Shown: in pieces, positions 58,652 to 64,000 of the stretch | How the letters are laid out: each line of letters opens with the position of its first letter | Position numbering within the stretch: the stretch's first letter is position 1 | NCBI RefSeq assembly: GCF_000091045.1 | Contig: NC_006685.1 | Location: 1,886,201-1,950,200 of the forward strand | Length of the DNA: 64,000 bases | Direction: 5' to 3' | Source of the DNA: Cryptococcus deneoformans JEC21 | Taxonomy: Eukaryota > Basidiomycota > Tremellomycetes > Tremellales > Cryptococcaceae | Program-made: the position numbers and the translations under genes | The notes under the pieces: model-generated | What the model saw: the letters and a program-made list of their open reading frames with translations, nothing else | Told to the model about the DNA's origin: nothing | Database searches by the model: none

Positions 58652-60421
58652 ATGGCCGAGTTCCACTTTCTTAACAAGACTCAACCACCTCAGGTTACGA
58701 AACTCAACCTCCCAGACAACACATCATGCATCCTGCTCAAGAAAAGAAACATTGTAGTCAAGCCCAGGCCCATGCCTATTCTCCAGCCGGACGGCGTCTT
58801 GGTCAAAGTTGTCGCTACAGATAAGTTAATTCACTGTGAGGAGTACGATAAAACAGCTGGAAAGCTAACATGTCTTTTGATCCTTTCACGTATCTGCGGT
58901 TCTGATTTGCACAACTACCTTGCCGGAGGAGTCGGCGGCCGTCCTGTTACTGAGCCTATTGTGATGGGCCACGAGAGTTCGGGAGAGGTCATCGCTGTTG
59001 GAGATCTGGTCAAAACCCACAAAGTCGGGGACCGTGTCGCCAGTAAGTGAAATGGTTGAAGCCAGATATATGAGAGACTCATGTGGGTTTTGTTTTGGGC
59101 ATTTAGTCGAGCCTGGATTGCCTTGTAGAAGGTGTATCAACTGTAAAGAGGGAAAAGTCAACATCTGTTTGAGTAGGTATTCTCCTGTGAGGTTTTATAA
59201 ACGAAATCAAGGCTAAGGCATCATCTAGACATGCACTACTGCGGTGCTCCGGGATCAGTCGGATCTCTCTCCAGGTACGCCCCAGTTTCGTTTAAGAAGA
59301 AGCCAAGTTGTTGACCCGATACCCTCAGGTACTTCGCCCTACCCGCTGATATGGCGCCCCATATTCCTGACCATCTTTCATGGGAAGAAGCTGGATGTAT
59401 TCAGCCCCTTGCCGTAAGTTTAAATTTTGCTTCTTATTCGTACAGTGAAGGCCCAGTGAGACTCATTTAGATGATGAATAGGTTGGTATTCAGGTTGGAA
59501 AGCGAGTCGACCTTCGCCCCCACAAGACCGTCGCCATCTTGCAAGTTCTTTCATCCTCAAAAAAGCTAATATGTTCTGACTATGTATCCTGCGTAGTGGT
59601 TGCGGTCCCATCGGCCTCATCTCAGCTGCTGTAGCTCACGCCTATTCTGCCCGCAAAATTATTGCTTTCGACAATAATCCCCAACGAGTCGAATTCGCCA
59701 AAAAATACATTTCACCTCTTACCGGTAAACCCATTATCGATCACGTCTTCCTCGTCAAAGATTTACCCACTTCTTCACTGAAAGGTAGCCACGCCAATGG
59801 TGATCACGCCAATGGTAACGGTAGCATGGCCAATGGGGACACGGAAACCCTTGCTCATGCTCTGGGGGAAGATGGGTCCGGTGCCGGGATGGGTGATGGC
59901 GAGATACTCGACGAAGACCATGAGGAGACTATCGGTGACAAGAAATGGGAATGGGCCAAGAAGATTGTAGCCGGTTTTGTTCAAGAAGCGGGGCTGACGG
60001 CCGAGGAAGGTGTGGATAGGGTTGTGGAAGCTACTGGGGCGGAAGATTGCATGCTCATGGGTATCGCCATTGCGAAGCAAGGTGGAAACTGTAAGTCAAC
60101 CCCTTACCATCACCTTTGCTCATTCATGGTGCTGATCCAACCCTATCATAAGATCTCGCGGTCGGCTTGGGTCACATCCAGACCAATTGCTTCCCCACCC
60201 TCGCTGTTACCAACAAGGAAATCAATGTCATGGGTATCACCCGATACACGGCCTCCTGCTTCCCCTCTGCCCTTGATCTCCTTTCTCGAGGCGTGGTCGA
60301 TGTCAAGCAGCTCATTACTAAGACCTTCCCTTTGACGCAGAGTACAGAGGCGTTTGAGGCCGTAGCGGCTGGACAGGATATGAAGGTCGTTATCAAGAAC
60401 CAGGAGGGGTTTGACAATTAG
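58652..60421 (+). CDS. Zinc polyol dehydrogenase (xylitol / L-arabinitol type)
   Basis: Medium-chain dehydrogenase that interconverts polyols and ketoses, probably NAD-linked (xylitol or arabinitol). The start MAEFHFLNKTQPPQVTKLNL leads to VLVKVVATGICGSDLHNY, which holds the catalytic-zinc Cys. It is followed by the zinc His-Glu (VMGHESSGEV), four structural-zinc cysteines (CRRCINCKEGKVNIC), and Rossmann loop GCGPIGLISAAVAHAYS with the Asp of IAFDNN (NAD preference). The sequence ends VKQLITKTFPLTQSTEAFEA. An unusual roughly 50-residue Gly/Asn/Asp/Glu-rich insert (GSHANGDHANGNGSMANGD, about 59790-59935) interrupts the coenzyme domain. Restoring GICGSD requires an AT-AC intron at 58821-58889. 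Reading straight through stays in frame but puts about 24 residues in the zinc loop. Confidence 0.92.
58821..58889 (+). other. AT-AC intron (69 nt) in the polyol dehydrogenase
   Basis: The intron begins ATAAGT and ends TTTCAC, with a branch-like GCTAAC at 58864-58869. Removing it joins ACAG to GTATCTGC and gives T-G-I-C-G-S-D, the invariant zinc-site sequence of this family. No GT-AG pair in the region does so. It is a multiple of three without stops, so it hides inside an open frame. The ATAAGT...AC pattern is that of U2-type AT-AC introns. Confidence 0.85.
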
Positions 60422-60750
60422 GTTTTGATTTGTAACTAAATCTTTGGGCACTGGGCTAGCGAATGATGTTTGAGGCCGTGCATCACAGGGTGTAGAGATG
60501 TTGTTGTAGAGGGTAGAGGTGTGAAGATTAATTCGACTTTTCGGGCTTGAAAATGCAAAAGGAATTTTTACATTACTGACTTACTTGTCGAAAGCAAGTC
60601 TCGGATTCCAAAGGAAGAAGACAAAGGATGTTCTCATACTGATGGCTCATCTGCTCCTCATCTTGAAGCATTTCTTATTAATGGCCAAAGTCAGTTACAT
60701 CTCATCTCTGCTTTTCTTTTTTCCTCGGATAATTGGACATAACCAACCAG
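60422..60750. other. Intergenic region
   Basis: A 329-bp spacer between two same-strand genes. No feature is recognised. Confidence 0.35.
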
Positions 60751-61981
60751 ATGTCAAAAAAACCTACCGAACTCGAAGCAGCCGCCCTCACCTCTTCCTG
60801 GTCAACCGCCCAACAGGCAGCTCTGTACCATATTCACCTAGCCCAGCAAACAGAGAGGGATGAGCAGGAAGCACTGAAGAAACAGGAGAAAAAGGAGGAG
60901 AAGAAGATGAAGGAGATGGCCAGGCCGGAGGATGTGGACGGGGGTGAGATTGTTGATGGTTGGGTGGGTCCATTTCCTCCCTCTTTCCTCCTCTCCCTTT
61001 TCGTTCTTACAATCGCCCTTTCTTCGCAGACCACCCCTGTGGGGCTGCGATCAGCATGATGGGGGCTAATGAGATTGTGCAATGGGATAGATCAAAGGAT
61101 TATGTCCGCCCCTATACGATTTTTTGGATCTCCTGGGCCCTCCGCACATACTCATCTGTATCTTCATCGTACTCCATTTTGTCTATTGGTCAGTTCACAC
61201 GGGTCAACGACTGGCAATCTTCTCGTAATCTCACTCCAACTAACAGAAAGCTCTTCATGCATGCAGGTACGCAGCCCCATGGTATCTTCATTTCCTCATA
61301 CCATGGATGGAGATCTACTTCATTCCCATGTACTGTAGCTATAGATCTATCATATCGGGGCAAGAAAGGGTATTATGGTGAGCTCTCTTCTCTTCCTTGT
61401 GACATGTCTGTCTTCTGTAGAATCGATGAAATCAATTTATCTATGGAACGTGACTGACAATTACTTGCTGATCTGCGATGAGGGGACAGGTTGTCGTACT
61501 GGTCAATCCTGTCTGTGGTGGAGTACCTTGAGCTCTTACTTTTCAGAGATCAAACGAGATCGCTCACTTGGTGGCCCAAGGTATGGGATTCTCCTTCTCT
61601 GCACTATCTTGTCCCTCCTCATGGATTCAAATAATATACCTGAAACTGATGGATAAGCTACCAGCTTAAAGTCTTGTTTTGTGTCACGATGTATTGCATA
61701 ATTGAAAATGAAGATGTACTCGACTCAAAAGGCAAAGTGAAGAATAAGAAGCCAGTTTATGTGAGTTGAAGTATTATACATTTTTACTGGCAGTGACTGT
61801 AGCAGAAAGAGAGAACCAGACGAATAGGGAGGAAGAGATTAGATTGGGCAAATGGTTGAAGTGTTGACCTTCAGAGTAGGCAGCCATCAAACTTTTTGAG
61901 AAGTTCTTACCTAAGCCGAGCAAGGAAAAGAAGAAAGAAGTCAAGAAGGATGAGAAGAGAAAGTCAGATCAAGAAACATAG
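60751..61981 (+). CDS. Unresolved multi-exon gene, possible TB2/DP1 (REEP/Yop1)-like membrane protein
   Basis: Tentative. The first exon from the ATG at 60751 encodes a charged coiled stretch (MSKKPTELEAAALTSSW; QEALKKQEKKEEKKMKEM). Further on, splicing near 61450-61483 and 61580-61661 gives DRLSYWSILSVVEYLELLLF followed by RSLTWWPKLKVLFCV. This resembles the W-LTYW...E...P...KVLF core of REEP/Yop1/HVA22 proteins that curve ER membrane. The exons between 60958 and 61420 could not be fixed, since several frames are open, and the 3' end is ambiguous. A Lys/Glu-rich frame ends at TAG 61979-61981 (AIKLFEKFLPKPSKEKKKEV), while another frame stops at 61867. Boundaries are approximate. A degenerate or rapidly evolving gene is possible. 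Confidence 0.4.
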
Positions 61982-62105
61982 AGCACATACAAGTTGCATG
62001 GCATACAGTCCATTCCCGAAAAGTCCAGAGATCCGAATAGAACCCAAAAATATCATTATACCACAAATTCCCAAAGACAACACATAAAAATCAGAGCAAC
62101 GATGA

Positions 62106-63967
62106 CTAATGGTACGAGAATGACATGCTGTCAACAAGAGCTTCAACTAGCTTTGTAAAAGGATCAACATCAAGCTGATCAGGGTAATCGTCTCGTCAGC
62201 AAAAAGCACTTCGTATATGATGGAATGAAAAAAGCGTACAGGGATAGGTGATCCATCGTGGATAAGAGTTTCGTTTTTCCTATTTTCGGGTATCCACTTA
62301 TAGCGAGGGTATATTTTATCGTATTGCTGGATTATCACAAAGGTTTGAATTAGCCCTGCTCGGCCGTATTGATCTGGGAGTGGAGACATACCCAGATAAT
62401 GTGCATGTGGCCCAATACCGCACTGACAGGAGCGTAGTCGTACTGGAAAGTGGGAGGAGGCAAGATCTATGGATAATGATGGGTCAGGGTTGGTTGTCTT
62501 TTCTGAGATGCGTGTGAGATTTACTTCAATGATGATACCGCCTTCGGGCATCCATAATTCATGCGCCAACCCATTCCCGTGAATGCCAAGAATGATCTAC
62601 AGTTACAGGAATTTGGTGAGCAAAACAAAAGCCAGTATTCACAAACATACTCACATCAGCATCCGAAAACATTTCAAACTGCTCCTTCTTCTCCAGATCC
62701 TCCAATACAGCATCCACAACCACCGCCTTTTTAGCCTTTTCAATATTCTTCAACTGCTTCAACAGCTGCGTGTGTACTTCCACATCGAATTTTCTCTGCG
62801 TCCGCTGCCGATCGACATAGACGATCTTGGGCTTTTTCCCACTTAATCGTAAACCGGGCGCCGAGCGGGTGTATGTGCGAATACCGTAATGTGATAGAAG
62901 GGCGTGGCGGGTCGGGAAGAAGAAGGATGGCGAAGAGGCGAGTCTATATGCGTCAACGGCCATTTTGAACCATTGACGCGCGAGAAGGTTGTGTCTATGG
63001 GCGGTGTTGCGATCCACAAGGAGAACTTGAGTTGAATTAGCGATAGGCAGACGAGCTGTGGGGGATGTTCACATACCTCTCTCAAAGTAGATCCACGTAT
63101 CTTGGCTAGTCATTTGAGTCCATTCCTCCGGTTCGATCAATTTGTCTAAGAGAAAATGAGCATTGGATCGAGGGTTCAACAGATTTTGTTTCGACTGACC
63201 ATCACCAAATAAAGCCTCCGCCACTGCTCTCGGCAACCCATATCGGGCATCCCAATTATAGTCCCAAGCAATTACCAGTCTGTCCGGCAATTCTCCATCA
63301 CCACCATATGTCACCAAACCCTGCCTCGTATCCTGACCTTGGTCTTGACCTTGTGATTGGATGGACGTCGGAAGAGGTGGCACGGATGATAGGACGCTCA
63401 GACTCCCTAACAGAGCTTCGGCTACCATGTGGTATAGCCACTTGTAGCCTGACCACTTGCCATCCCATCCATCGTTGAAAAATACTATGTATGTCAGATT
63501 TAACTTAAACAATAAGAATGTACACGTTGCCTACAGGTAATGCCATGCAGTTCTTTAATTTCCACATCCGGCTTCGCCTGAGCCTCCTTCGGACTGCCAT
63601 CTTCACCATCATAGAACACCATCTCCTTCCAGTTCACCCTCTCCACACTCTGAGTTCCAGAGTTGGAGCGAGAGAGAGTCAAAAGCCGATCGGTCTGCGG
63701 TATTTCACTCTCATCCTCCAATACATCTATGATGATCGATTAAGTCAGCCCGATCATCCCTCTCACCTGATAATAACGCCTTCTAAAAATCAAGAGCTTA
63801 CAAAAAGTGCGATTCCTGTACCAAACATTATCAAGCACAGTAAACCCTGGTAATCCGCTGACCAATGTGGTGGGACCATGTGATAACACTTGCGAAGGAA
63901 GAGAAGATGCGGCGAGAGCAGAGGGGAGGAGCCCAACGGCGAGGAACAAAACGAGAGCTGCCCTCAT
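62106..63967 (-). CDS. GT61-family (DUF563) glycosyltransferase
   Basis: A secretory-pathway glycosyltransferase with the GT61 fold, related to EOGT-type GlcNAc transferases and plant xylosyl/arabinosyl transferases; donor and acceptor are unknown. The start MRAALVLFLAVGLLPSALAA (ATG at 63965-63967) is a clean signal peptide. Conserved segments are TIVFFNDGWDGKWSGYKWLY, WDARYGLPRAVAEALF, and KKPKIVYVDRQRTQRKFDVE. The family's hallmark DIILGIHGNGLAHELWMPEG lies near 62530-62650. It is followed by ILPPPTFQYDYAPVSAVLGH and a last exon LDVDPFTKLVEALVDSMSFS ending at TAG 62106-62108. Most introns have GT-AG ends. A role in glycan or cell-wall synthesis is inferred from the family. Confidence 0.88.
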
Positions 63968-64000
63968 TATGAATGGTTACGTTGGCGATTATAGAATGGC

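Overview
This is nuclear DNA of a basidiomycete yeast, almost certainly of the Cryptococcus neoformans/gattii complex. Genes are tightly packed on both strands and carry many short introns (mostly 45-70 nt, GTRNGT...CTRAY...AG). The predicted HOG1 MAP kinase reads like the Cryptococcus Hog1 I know. I recognise 24 protein-coding genes, one cut by the left edge. I found no tRNA or rRNA gene, transposon or CRISPR array. Exon structures were deduced by eye from frame, splice signals and family conservation.

Layout. 0-5.7 kb: tail of a coiled-coil (myosin-like) gene, an amino-acid/choline-type permease and a tiny mitochondrial membrane protein. 6.4-15.2 kb (minus strand): a RhoGAP protein and a synaptojanin-type inositol-polyphosphate phosphatase (SAC plus 5-phosphatase plus proline-rich tail). 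15.5-19.8 kb: SRS2 helicase. 20-24.7 kb: the ER-anchored transcription factor MGA2, with a long leader. 26.4-33.1 kb: a mitochondrial carrier and two tandem FSH-type serine hydrolases. 34.8-40.7 kb: a CCCH zinc-finger protein, a single-pass membrane protein and an OPA3-like protein. 41.5-43.1 kb: HOG1. 43.9-53 kb: mitochondrial Phe-tRNA synthetase, a metallo-beta-lactamase-fold protein, a CARM1-type arginine methyltransferase, an endonuclease/exonuclease/phosphatase-fold enzyme and a phosphomutase-like enzyme. 53.9-57.8 kb: OMA1 protease diverging from V-ATPase subunit C. 58.7-64 kb: a polyol (xylitol/arabinitol-type) dehydrogenase, an unresolved small membrane-protein gene and a GT61 glycosyltransferase.

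There is no operon or gene cluster; neighbours mostly have unrelated jobs. Loose themes are mitochondria (carrier, OPA3-like, MSF1, OMA1, small membrane protein) and signalling or lipid homeostasis (HOG1, RhoGAP, inositol phosphatase, MGA2).

The most interesting signals concern splicing. A 69-nt in-frame AT-AC intron interrupts the conserved zinc-site loop of the polyol dehydrogenase. A 56-nt last intron in MGA2, if retained, would replace the membrane anchor with a soluble tail. The permease has a 9-nt microexon. The OPA3-like gene has two alternative 3' splice sites giving different C-termini. The CARM1-like gene has a donor that overlaps an apparent stop codon. I found no unknown multi-gene system.
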